DNA of 10,824 nucleotides from assembly GCA_029883045.1 (NCBI GenBank), contig JAOUJU010000038.1, forward strand, positions 1 through 10,824. The letters are read 5' to 3'. This document shows, piece after piece, positions 1 through 5,557 of the stretch (the stretch's first letter is position 1; every line of letters begins with the position of its first letter). The position numbers were made by a program, and so were the translations under genes. The DNA comes from Rhodospirillaceae bacterium (GTDB lineage Bacteria; Pseudomonadota; Alphaproteobacteria; Rhodospirillales; Magnetovibrionaceae). The notes under the pieces are model-generated. The model had not been told where the DNA came from, searched no databases, and saw nothing but the letters and a program-made list of their open reading frames with translations.

Positions 1-479
1 GATGGGATTATGCAAAAGCGACACTTGTGATTGCAGCCTTCGGATATTTTTAAATAAGCATAATGGCGCGGCGTTAACCGGATACCCGCTTCGGGGACAA
101 TATCCATAAATGGGTTGCTGCTCGGCGGCAGCGCATCATGCACTGCGTTTACAACTTGTTCGTAACTGTGCGCACCGGTTACGGCTAAAATACCGGGATG
201 GGTTTTTCTTAGCTCGTCTTCGTTTACGCCAAGACAACCCGTTACAATCACCCGGCCATTTTCGTTCATGGCTTCAGAAATGGCGTCCATGCTTTCGGCC
301 CGGGCTGAATCAATAAAGCCGCAGGTATTTATGATAACTACATCGGCGCCTTCATAGCTGTTGGAAATAACGTAACCTTCGGCCGCTAGCTTGGTTAGAA
401 TACGTTCGGAATCCACCAGTGCCTTGGAACAACCAAGGCTGATTATGCCGACCTGCGGTGGGGAAATTTTATTGTTCAT
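1..479 (-). CDS. rimO: Ribosomal protein S12 methylthiotransferase RimO, N-terminal part (runs off the left edge)
   Basis: RimO is a radical-SAM enzyme that adds a methylthio group to a conserved aspartate of ribosomal protein S12. Translating the minus strand from the ATG at 479 gives MNNKISPPQVGIISLGCSKA, then an INTCGFID motif and a VTGCL motif. These are the three-cysteine UPF0004 methylthiotransferase domain, whose cysteines hold the auxiliary Fe-S cluster. Close to the window edge the frame reads YLKISEGCNHKCRFCIIP. This is the CxxxCxxC motif binding the SAM-cleaving 4Fe-4S cluster. SLGCSKALVDSE favours RimO over the tRNA enzyme MiaB. About 159 codons are present, and the rest of the radical-SAM domain and the TRAM domain lie outside. 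An AAGG Shine-Dalgarno-like sequence precedes the ATG by about 8 nt. It is divergent from umuD. Confidence 0.95.
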   Translation of the reverse strand, partial: MNNKISPPQVGIISLGCSKALVDSERILTKLAAEGYVISNSYEGADVVIINTCGFIDSARAESMDAISEAMNENGRVIVTGCLGVNEDELRKTHPGILAVTGAHSYEQVVNAVHDALPPSSNPFMDIVPEAGIRLTPRHYAYLKISEGCNHKCRFCIIP

Positions 480-494
480 CAGGACACCTTATAG

Positions 495-514
495 GCCCAC
501 CTTCCCTTGTGGGC
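495..514. other. Short GC-rich inverted repeat in the rimO leader
   Basis: GCCCAC (495-500) and GTGGGC (509-514) are perfect 6-bp arms around an 8-nt loop. The repeat lies 16-35 nt upstream of the rimO ATG, so it would form a hairpin in the rimO 5' leader just ahead of its ribosome binding site. No U-run follows on either strand, so it does not look like a terminator. It could be a leader hairpin, a protein site, or chance. Confidence 0.35.
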
Positions 515-522
515 AATTACAC

Positions 523-551
523 TTGTCCGGTCTTTGGGCTTATGTTATGTT
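523..551 (+). promoter_or_regulatory. Probable sigma-70-type promoter of umuDC
   Basis: TTGTCC (523-528) and TATGTT (546-551) each match 4 of 6 consensus bases and are separated by exactly 17 bp. Transcription would start near 558, about 43 nt before the umuD ATG. The LexA box begins inside the -10 element and covers the predicted start, which is the usual geometry for SOS repression and supports this choice. The boxes themselves are weak matches. Confidence 0.5.
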
Positions 552-563
552 CATGTTTTGTTC
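549..563 (+). promoter_or_regulatory. LexA (SOS) operator, alphaproteobacterial type
   Basis: The sequence GTTCATGTTTTGTTC is an exact GTTC-N7-GTTC match, the operator recognised by alphaproteobacterial LexA. It differs from the CTG-N10-CAG palindrome of gammaproteobacteria. It lies 37 nt upstream of the umuD ATG and overlaps the predicted -10 element. Position, exact match and the downstream SOS genes agree, so this is very likely where LexA represses umuDC. It is also 69 nt upstream of the divergent rimO start, so some effect on rimO is possible but unsupported. Confidence 0.88.
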
Positions 564-600
564 TAATAGTTACAATAACCAAACGGGGCTACGAAAAAGC

Positions 601-1116
601 ATGTCGAACCATACAACAACAATTAAAAAGCAATGTTCCAGCAATTCGCCAGCCGATGTGGATGCGGTTTTTTCCGTAAACGCAATTTCCAACCAAGGGG
701 CCGATGACACCACCACCCGGGTTGCGGTTTTTTCATCAACCGTCAGGGCGGGGTTCCCATCACCGGCGGAAGATTACATCGAAGGCATGCTTGATTTAAA
801 TGAACACCTTATTAGCCATCCAGCCGCCACGTTCATTGTGCGGGTGGCGGGTGATTCAATGGTGGGGGCCGGAATATATCCTAACGATCTTTTGGTGGTT
901 GACCGATCTATCCGTCCCGCGCCTGGGCGCATAGTTATAGCGATGGTTGCGGGCGGGCTTACGGTAAAACGCCTTGAAATAAAAAATAAACGCTGGCGTT
1001 TGGTGGCGGCAAACCCTGATTACCCGCCGATTGAAATATCACCTATTGCCGATGGGGTTGAACCCGAAGACTGCACAATATGGGGCGTGGTTAGCAGCAC
1101 CATCAGGAAATTTTAA
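601..1116 (+). CDS. umuD: UmuD: self-cleaving polymerase V subunit (LexA/UmuD-type S24 peptidase)
   Basis: UmuD is cut by itself when RecA filaments form. The product UmuD'2 joins UmuC to make translesion DNA polymerase V. The 171-residue protein has AGFPSPAEDYIE at 50-61 with cleavage predicted between A50 and G51, catalytic S86 in GDSM, and catalytic K123 in TVKRL. The cut-to-Ser (35) and Ser-to-Lys (37) spacings equal those of E. coli UmuD. The segment before the cut is about 50 residues against 24 in E. coli, is polar and low in complexity, and the cut is Ala-Gly rather than Cys-Gly. The ATG at 601 has only a weak GGGG upstream. The frame stays open further upstream, but an earlier start would precede the LexA box and promoter, so I reject it. 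A GTG at 658 could give a shorter arm but has no ribosome binding site. The umuC ATG follows after one base. Confidence 0.93.
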   Translation: MSNHTTTIKKQCSSNSPADVDAVFSVNAISNQGADDTTTRVAVFSSTVRAGFPSPAEDYIEGMLDLNEHLISHPAATFIVRVAGDSMVGAGIYPNDLLVVDRSIRPAPGRIVIAMVAGGLTVKRLEIKNKRWRLVAANPDYPPIEISPIADGVEPEDCTIWGVVSSTIRKF

Positions 1117-1117
1117 A

Positions 1118-2401
1118 ATGATTGGCAAAATGTTCGCGCTGGTTGATTGCAATAATTTTTATGCGTCATGTGAACGGGTATTTCGCCCTGATTTGGAGGG
1201 CGTGCCGATTGTGGTTCTTTCAAATAATGATGGCTGCGTTATTGCGCGCTCAAACGAGGTAAAGGCATTGGGCGTGCCCATGGGCGCTCCTTATTTCAAG
1301 GTCAAGGATATGCTTAACGCAGGCGGGGTAAAAATATTTTCATCCAATTATGCGCTTTATGGCGATATGTCGGGACGGGTAATGACAATTCTTTATTCGT
1401 TTTCGCCAGAAGTGGAAATTTATTCCATAGATGAAGCATTTATTGATCTTGATGGGTTTGCGCCTAACGTAATAATTGCACAAATGAATGCCTTGCGCGC
1501 AAACATAAAAAAATGGACATCAATTCCGGTTTCCATCGGTATTGGTCCGACCAAGACATTGGCAAAAATTGCGGCCGAGCGGGCAAAAAAAGATTTATCA
1601 TTAGGTGGTGTTTGTATGTTGGATGGAAAAACACAAACGCATAGCGCCTTAAACTTGACCCCGGTTGGTGATGTTTGGGGTATTGGCCGGGCATGGAATA
1701 AACGTTTAAACGCAGGCGGAATTATAACCGCGCTTGATTTTGCCAACCAGCCGATGCAATTAGTTAGAAAAAAAATAGGGGTAAGCGGGGCTAGAACATG
1801 GTTGGAGCTAAACGGCACTAGGGCATTTGTTATTGAAATGCAGCCGGGTATTCGTAAATCATGTATTTCGTCACGGTCATTTTCCAAAAACGTTACAGTG
1901 CTGGATGAACTAAAAGAAGCCATCGCAACATTTGCGGCACGCGCATCTGAACGCCTTAGGGGGGAGCGCATGGCGGCTGGAACAATTTCTGTTTTTCTTC
2001 TTGCTAACAGGTTTGATGAAAATTCAATTGCGGCAAATTCATCGGCAACTGTTACCCTTGATAACCCAAGCGCCAACACGGTTGAAATTACCCAAGGCGC
2101 ACTTGCGGCATTGGCAAAGGCATATAAAAAAGGAATTGCCTATAAAAAGGCGGGGGTTTCTTTGCTTGAATTGTCACCAATGCACTCGCTACAGCCAAGC
2201 CTTTTTTCTGCTGCGCCAGATAAAGAAAATAGAGCGCATAATTTACAAATTGCTATTGATAAAATAAATTCAAGCCCGCGCGCAGTTCGCGATATGGTGC
2301 ATATCGGTGCGCGTAAACAAAAAGGTAACTGGCATATGCGCCAAGATATGCGTTCCCCGCGCTACACCACATCGTGGCGGGAACTGCCGCGCGTTACATA
2401 A
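1118..2401 (+). CDS. umuC: UmuC: Y-family translesion DNA polymerase V catalytic subunit
   Basis: UmuC is the catalytic subunit of error-prone polymerase V and copies damaged DNA together with UmuD'2. Numbered from the second ATG (1130), which aligns exactly with E. coli UmuC, the protein has 423 residues (422 in E. coli). It carries metal-binding D6 in MFALVDCNNFY, steric-gate Y11, catalytic D101 and E102 in YSIDEAF, and a helix-hairpin-helix region around DVWGIGR (181-187). The little-finger domain follows. QPSLF (355-359) fits the position of the beta-clamp-binding QLNLF of E. coli. A C-terminal DUF4113-like tail ends in SPRYTTSWRELPRV. I give the ATG at 1118 as the start because AGGA lies 9 nt before it, adding MIGK; 1130 lacks a ribosome binding site but fits the family N-terminus. 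It is co-transcribed with umuD and should be SOS-induced. Confidence 0.95.
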   Translation: MIGKMFALVDCNNFYASCERVFRPDLEGVPIVVLSNNDGCVIARSNEVKALGVPMGAPYFKVKDMLNAGGVKIFSSNYALYGDMSGRVMTILYSFSPEVEIYSIDEAFIDLDGFAPNVIIAQMNALRANIKKWTSIPVSIGIGPTKTLAKIAAERAKKDLSLGGVCMLDGKTQTHSALNLTPVGDVWGIGRAWNKRLNAGGIITALDFANQPMQLVRKKIGVSGARTWLELNGTRAFVIEMQPGIRKSCISSRSFSKNVTVLDELKEAIATFAARASERLRGERMAAGTISVFLLANRFDENSIAANSSATVTLDNPSANTVEITQGALAALAKAYKKGIAYKKAGVSLLELSPMHSLQPSLFSAAPDKENRAHNLQIAIDKINSSPRAVRDMVHIGARKQKGNWHMRQDMRSPRYTTSWRELPRVT

Positions 2402-2421
2402 AAATATTTTAAGAAGTATTT

Positions 2422-2700
2422 TTAAGATTTAATCTGGGTCTTGATGATTTTGGTCATGGTAACCGCAAGATGGTCTTCAACTACCACCACTTCACCGCGC
2501 GCGATAAGGTTACCGTTGGCGCGTATTTCGATATCTTCGCCGACACTACGGTCAAGCTGCACCACCGCACCACGACCCATTTTAAGCAGCTGGCTAACCT
2601 TCATGTAAGAGGTGCCTAAAACTGCCGTTACTTCAAGCGGAACATCAAGAAGCGCTTCTTGCTTGTCTTCGCTTTCGCCATCAAAATTGTCATCGCTCAT
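2422..2700 (-). CDS. fliN: Flagellar motor switch protein FliN
   Basis: FliN forms part of the C-ring of the flagellar motor with FliM and FliG and takes part in torque generation and direction switching. The 92-residue product has an acidic N-terminal 17 residues and then a compact SpoA/SurfaceAntigen domain: DVPLEVTAVLG (19-29), VSQLLKMGRGAVVQLDR (35-51) and IEIRANGNLIARGEVVVVED (57-76). The last stretch is the FliN signature. It is shorter than E. coli FliN (137 residues), lacking most of the variable N-terminal extension. No other flagellar gene is nearby, so it is separate from fliM and fliG in this window. It converges on umuC with a 20-bp gap. The ribosome binding site is weak, and a TATAAT lies 50 nt upstream of the start. 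Confidence 0.9.
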   Translation of the reverse strand: MSDDNFDGESEDKQEALLDVPLEVTAVLGTSYMKVSQLLKMGRGAVVQLDRSVGEDIEIRANGNLIARGEVVVVEDHLAVTMTKIIKTQIKS

Positions 2701-2750
2701 TTATGTAGGCTCACTTCGGCTCAAAATTTAAGAATCGATCACACCATCTG

Positions 2751-2756
2751 ATTATA
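2751..2756 (-). promoter_or_regulatory. Candidate -10 box of fliN
   Basis: On the minus strand this reads TATAAT, a perfect -10 hexamer. Transcription would begin near 2744 and leave a leader of about 44 nt before the fliN ATG. The -35 candidate 17 bp upstream (TGGCTA at 2779-2774) is poor, so the call depends on the -10 box and position alone. The 142-bp gap between the methyltransferase and fliN (2701-2842) also contains a 13-codon ATG-to-TGA frame (2780-2739, minus). I see no reason to call that frame a gene. Confidence 0.3.
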
Positions 2757-2842
2757 GCGCGTCTCAATCGCACTAGCCATGATAGCTAATTAAAGACCAT
2801 CTGTGGTGAATAAAGGATGAAGGCTTAAAAAAACAAGGAAAA

Positions 2843-3553
2843 TCAGGTTTTTTTGAAAATCTCAACCCGCATGGGCTGGGCGAATTCAACACTTTTTTCT
2901 GTTCTAACGCCAAGGCTATCAAAAAGCCCCTTAAGCTTGCTTTCAAGTTTTGCAAATTCATCCACGCGATCTGGGTTAATGCGGATCATGCGTTCACGAA
3001 ATGCGGCAAAATCGGCTAGGCTAACAATATGAGTGTGGAAAATCTCATCAATTTTTTCAAATCCCAGGCTAGGTGCCTTATCCAGCGCGCTTTTGGCGTT
3101 TGCCCGAACTTCGGTTTCATCGTGAACCGGGGCCATTAAATCGAAATGTGGGCCATGGGCCAGTGGTTCGGAAACATAAAGCAATCCACCCGGTTTTAGC
3201 ACGCGGTGGGCCTCAGACAGGGCCGTTTGCATTTGTTCGCCGGCAATATGGTGCAGCGAATTAAAAAAAACTGTTACGTCCATGCAGGCATCATCAAAGG
3301 GAAGTTTTTCGGCAATGCCTTGATGAAAAATTTCACCGCCTAGGGTTTTTTCCAAACGCGCTTTTTCTAATTGTGCCGGGTTGTTATCAACACCAAAAGA
3401 CTTGGCACCGTGGCGCGCCATCAAGCGAACCAACGAGCCATCGCCGCAGCCAATATCAACAACGCGCTTTCCTGCAAGGTCGATACTTGCGGTTAATACT
3501 TCGCTGTTGGGGCGGATTTCATTTTCATTAATTTTTGCGCTTATGGTGCTCAT
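2843..3553 (-). CDS. Class I SAM-dependent methyltransferase, substrate unknown
   Basis: This 236-residue protein has a Rossmann-fold methyltransferase domain of the Methyltransf_11 / UbiE-like type. Motif I is VVDIGCGDGSLVRL (31-44), binding S-adenosylmethionine. GVDNN (54-58) carries the acidic residue expected to contact the SAM ribose. LPFDDACMDV (84-93) and FFNSLHHI (96-103) form the next strands, and RVLKPGGLLYVSEP (117-130) is the usual post-motif III segment. The C-terminal third is a helical substrate cap with no motif I recognise. No signal peptide or membrane segment is present, so it is cytosolic. The substrate cannot be told from the sequence, and neighbours give no pathway. There is no good ribosome binding site, and the leader upstream contains a 10-bp perfect hairpin. 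It is probably transcribed separately from fliN. Confidence 0.85.
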   Translation of the reverse strand: MSTISAKINENEIRPNSEVLTASIDLAGKRVVDIGCGDGSLVRLMARHGAKSFGVDNNPAQLEKARLEKTLGGEIFHQGIAEKLPFDDACMDVTVFFNSLHHIAGEQMQTALSEAHRVLKPGGLLYVSEPLAHGPHFDLMAPVHDETEVRANAKSALDKAPSLGFEKIDEIFHTHIVSLADFAAFRERMIRINPDRVDEFAKLESKLKGLFDSLGVRTEKSVEFAQPMRVEIFKKT

Positions 3554-3573
3554 GGTTTTTGTTATTTAATTCC

Positions 3574-3704
3574 GTATTATTTTGCCACAGCCTTTATATG
3601 GTTACAGGCACCATATAAAGCAACCCCGTTTTAAATTTGGTATTATTTTCAAAGGGGTCATTGAAATACCCGATACCCAATACAAAGGGCAAGGGTATTA
3701 TTTA
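3574..3704 (+). repeat. Three direct repeats of GTATTATTT(T) in the gap upstream of the methyltransferase
   Basis: GTATTATTTT occurs at 3574-3583 and 3640-3649, and GTATTATTTA at 3695-3704 (9 of 10 bases). All three lie in the same orientation within the 168-bp gene-free stretch 3554-3721. The same stretch has ATACCC twice in tandem (3667-3678) facing a GGGTAT at 3693-3698. It is AT-rich, so chance is a real alternative. A cluster of regulator sites for the methyltransferase gene is the other reading. Confidence 0.4.
3592..3620. repeat. Perfect 10-bp inverted repeat upstream of the methyltransferase gene
   Basis: CTTTATATGG (3592-3601) and CCATATAAAG (3611-3620) are exact reverse complements around the 9-nt loop TTACAGGCA. 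The structure begins 38 nt upstream of the methyltransferase ATG at 3553. No T-run follows on either strand, so it is not a standard intrinsic terminator for the acetyltransferase gene upstream. It fits a protein operator or a leader hairpin in the methyltransferase mRNA. Confidence 0.6.
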
Positions 3705-3721
3705 ATAAAATTCAAAATATT

Positions 3722-4264
3722 TTATATGGGGGTGGTATTGCCATCACCCAGGCTGCGCTGCATGAATACGGTGTCAACCCAACGTTCGAATTTAAACCCG
3801 CTTGCATGCAAAATCCCGGCCTGTGTAAAGCCAAATTTTTTATGCAAGTTAATGGATGCATTGTTTTCGGTATCGCCGATAACCGCGATCATTTGGCAAA
3901 ATCCCATCTTACTACAAATATTTATAAGATTTTCCATAAGGCTTGAACCGATGCCTTTTCCGGTTGCGGTGGGGTCAACATAAATGGAATTTTCAACCGT
4001 ATGGCGATAGGCCGAGCGCGCGCGAAAGGTTGACGCGTAGGCAAACCCCACAACTACCCCATCCATTTGCGCAACAATATAGGGATGGCCTTTTTGTAAA
4101 ACCATCTGGAGCCGATTTGTCATTTCCTGGGTATCAGGGGCCACTTCTTCAAAGCTGGCAAAGCTGTTTTCAACATAATGGGCATAAATTCGCTGTATAG
4201 CGGCCATATCGCCAGCTTCGCAATTGCGAATTGATATGTTTGCGCTTTGTTTTTCTGTTGCCAT
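3722..4264 (-). CDS. GNAT N-acetyltransferase, phosphinothricin acetyltransferase (PAT/MnaT)-like
   Basis: This 180-residue GNAT-fold enzyme should transfer acetyl from acetyl-CoA to an amino group. Visible features are IRNCEAGDMAAIQRIYAHYV (12-31), NSFASFEE (33-40), which matches the acceptor-side helix of the PAT/MnaT group, and ENSIYVDPTATGKGIGSSLM (91-110). The last contains the pyrophosphate-binding loop TGKGIG. The family block IGDTENNASINLHKKFGF (129-146) follows. Known relatives acetylate phosphinothricin or methionine sulfone and sulfoximine; which substrate applies here is not shown by sequence. Similarity is to the broad family, so it should not be read as proof of herbicide resistance. 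It is cytosolic. It begins 5 nt after the amidohydrolase gene and is surely in the same operon. Confidence 0.85.
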   Translation of the reverse strand: MATEKQSANISIRNCEAGDMAAIQRIYAHYVENSFASFEEVAPDTQEMTNRLQMVLQKGHPYIVAQMDGVVVGFAYASTFRARSAYRHTVENSIYVDPTATGKGIGSSLMENLINICSKMGFCQMIAVIGDTENNASINLHKKFGFTQAGILHASGFKFERWVDTVFMQRSLGDGNTTPI

Positions 4265-4269
4265 GATAA

Positions 4270-5181
4270 TTATTTATTGCCTCGCAAAAGGGCAGGGTTA
4301 ATTGCAGAAAGATCGTCAATCATTTTGCTAATGTTATTTTTTAATAAATCAAACCCGATATTTTTAGTGATGCTATCTTCGTTCATATAAAGTTCGCGGT
4401 TGACCTCAATTTGCAGGGCATGGCGCATTTCGTATGGTTTACCATAATTTCTGGTGGTGAACCCGCCAGCATATGGTTTATTCATTACAACCCGGTAACC
4501 AAGACCTTCCAGTATTTCGCGCGCTGTTTGCGAAACAATTTTTGCTGCGGCCGACCCGTGGGCATCGCCCAACACCATATCGACGCGATTATCACCGGGG
4601 TCATTATCCATTGGCCCGCCAATTGACGGCATGGAATGGCAATCAACCAATAGATAAGTTCCAAATGTTTCAAATGTTTCCTCAAGCAAACCAGCCAGCG
4701 CCCCATGAAATGGCATATAGCATTTTTCTATGCGCCTTTGGGCCATGGCAAAATCTATCTTGTCTTTATAAATGGCCGCGCCATCGGTAACCACCCGGGC
4801 AATGGTGCCCAGCCCAGCCCTAACCCGGGGTGAGCGCGTATTGGCCTGGGGCGGCAGGGCGTCTGTAAACATTTCAGGGTCTAGCTCCCATGCCTCGCGG
4901 TTGGGGTCGACATAGGCACGCGGGAAACGCGCTCGCAATAATGGTGATCCGGCATTTGGTGCCTGGGTATACAGCTCATCAACAAACGCATCTTCCGAAC
5001 GGCGCAGCGCCGTGGCATCAAGTGCGGATGCTTGTTGAAATGAAATTGGGTAAATCGATCCGCTGTGCGGGGATGAATAAACAACGCATGATGAACGAAT
5101 TTTGGGCAATAATATATCGAACGGTGGCTCATCGTTGTTTATGAACTGGTCATTTATTATGTGGGCCATTCGAGCGTTCAT
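4270..5181 (-). CDS. N-formylglutamate amidohydrolase family protein
   Basis: Members of this family hydrolyse N-formyl-L-glutamate to formate and glutamate, the last step of one histidine-degradation route, although many paralogues act on other N-acyl amino acids. The 303-residue product shows the family's blocks: SPHSG (37-41), RSEDAFVDELY (61-71), VDPNREAWELDPEMF (91-105), LLVDCHSMP (177-185), KPYAGGFTTRNYG (235-247) and LQIEVNRELYM (256-266). The His and Asp/Glu residues in SPHSG and DCHS fit a zinc-peptidase-like metal site. It appears cytosolic. No other hut gene is in view, and its only operon partner is the GNAT enzyme, so a role in histidine breakdown is not secured. AGGA sits only 2 nt before the ATG at 5181 and 14 nt before a second ATG at 5169, so the start is uncertain by four codons. 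Confidence 0.88.
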   Translation of the reverse strand: MNARMAHIINDQFINNDEPPFDILLPKIRSSCVVYSSPHSGSIYPISFQQASALDATALRRSEDAFVDELYTQAPNAGSPLLRARFPRAYVDPNREAWELDPEMFTDALPPQANTRSPRVRAGLGTIARVVTDGAAIYKDKIDFAMAQRRIEKCYMPFHGALAGLLEETFETFGTYLLVDCHSMPSIGGPMDNDPGDNRVDMVLGDAHGSAAAKIVSQTAREILEGLGYRVVMNKPYAGGFTTRNYGKPYEMRHALQIEVNRELYMNEDSITKNIGFDLLKNNISKMIDDLSAINPALLRGNK

Positions 5182-5220
5182 TATCCTGTTTTTTTAAGCG
5201 AAACTTAGAAAGCCAGCCTA

Positions 5221-5226
5221 ATTATA
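5221..5226 (-). promoter_or_regulatory. Candidate -10 box of the amidohydrolase-acetyltransferase operon
   Basis: The minus strand reads TATAAT here, a perfect -10 hexamer. It would start transcription near 5214 and leave a leader of about 33 nt before the ATG at 5181. No convincing -35 box is found at 16-18 bp. It lies in the gap between this operon and the divergent tRNA gene. Confidence 0.35.
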
Positions 5227-5265
5227 TACTTAAGCTTATGCCCATAAGCCAGCCCCTTTAAGGGC

Positions 5266-5294
5266 TTGCCTTGGGTCACGGAAGGGACTAAAAA
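5266..5294 (+). promoter_or_regulatory. Possible promoter of tRNA-Val
   Basis: TTGCCT (5266-5271) and TAAAAA (5289-5294) each match 4 of 6 consensus bases and have the ideal 17-bp spacing. The predicted start near 5301 leaves a precursor leader of about 34 nt. Just upstream, AGCCC (5251-5255) and GGGCT (5262-5266) form a short palindrome. The boxes are weak; the support is spacing and the need for a promoter here. Confidence 0.3.
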
Positions 5295-5334
5295 ACCGCG
5301 TCCGTAGATGGATGGCAATATCCGGCGGATAAAA

Positions 5335-5409
5335 GGGCGCGTAGCTCAGCGGGAGAGCACCTCGTTGACATCGAGGGGGTCACTGGTTCAATCCCAGTCG
5401 TGCCCACCA
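5335..5409 (+). tRNA. tRNA-Val (anticodon GAC)
   Basis: The 75-nt gene folds as a complete cloverleaf. The acceptor stem pairs GGGCGCG (5335-5341) with CGTGCCC (5399-5405), with one G-T pair. The D arm contains AGCTCAGCGGGAGAGC. The anticodon stem pairs CCTCG (5360-5364) with CGAGG (5372-5376) around the loop TTGACAT, giving anticodon GAC at 5367-5369, which reads GUC and GUU valine codons. The T loop is GGTTCAATCC. Discriminator A5406 is followed by an encoded CCA (5407-5409). It is single and intact, and no second copy of its 3' end is seen, so there is no sign of an integrated element here. An intrinsic terminator follows at once. Confidence 0.97.
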
Positions 5410-5412
5410 TGG

Positions 5413-5443
5413 AAAGTCCAGCCTTACCGGCTGGGCTTTTTTT
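5413..5443 (+). terminator. Rho-independent terminator of tRNA-Val
   Basis: CCAGCC (5418-5423) pairs with GGCTGG (5429-5434) around a 5-nt loop. The stem can extend outwards through a T-G and a G-C pair into A-T pairs. Seven Ts follow at 5437-5443. It is a textbook terminator starting 4 nt after the tRNA CCA, and it separates the tRNA unit from azlCD. Confidence 0.92.
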
Positions 5444-5465
5444 GTGGCTGTCAGTCCATAAATAA

Positions 5466-5481
5466 GCACGCATAAGCGTGC
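5466..5481. other. GC-rich tetraloop hairpin in the azlC upstream region
   Basis: GCACGC (5466-5471) and GCGTGC (5476-5481) are perfect arms around the loop ATAA. It lies between the tRNA terminator and azlC, 76 nt before the azlC ATG. No T-run follows on the plus strand; the minus strand has only a broken one. It could be a leader structure, an operator, or part of a dispersed palindrome. The rest of 5444-5557 shows no good promoter. Confidence 0.45.
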
Positions 5482-5557
5482 GGGTGTGTATACCATCATA
5501 ACTAATTGGAAAATCGGATTTTTTGTTTTTTTGAAATTATTATGGTCAAATAAAAAT

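Noticed and set aside
110..316. 68-residue plus-strand open frame
   Set aside because: It is antisense to rimO, whose minus-strand translation has clear UPF0004 and radical-SAM motifs through this stretch.
391..600. N-terminal extension of the umuD frame to an ATG at 391
   Set aside because: It would overlap rimO on the other strand and start before the LexA box and promoter. The added residues have no family similarity.
1420..2079. 219-residue minus-strand open frame inside umuC
   Set aside because: It is a shadow of umuC, which has the polymerase catalytic residues; the antisense protein resembles nothing I know.
2402..2421. AT-rich sequence between umuC and fliN as a bidirectional terminator
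   Set aside because: AAAATATTTT at 2402-2411 is palindromic, but the stem is entirely A-T and too weak for an intrinsic terminator.
2827..2854. Hairpin AAAAAAAC / GTTTTTTT as terminator of the methyltransferase gene
   Set aside because: The stem is seven A-T pairs and one C-G pair overlapping the last codons. Such a stem is unlikely to terminate without a GC-rich core.
3582..3983. 133-residue plus-strand open frame
   Set aside because: It begins in the repeat-bearing gap and then runs antisense to the GNAT gene. It has no recognisable domain or ribosome binding site.
5335..5409. tRNA-Val as an attachment site for an integrated element
   Set aside because: I find no second copy of the tRNA 3' end in the window and no integrase or phage gene.
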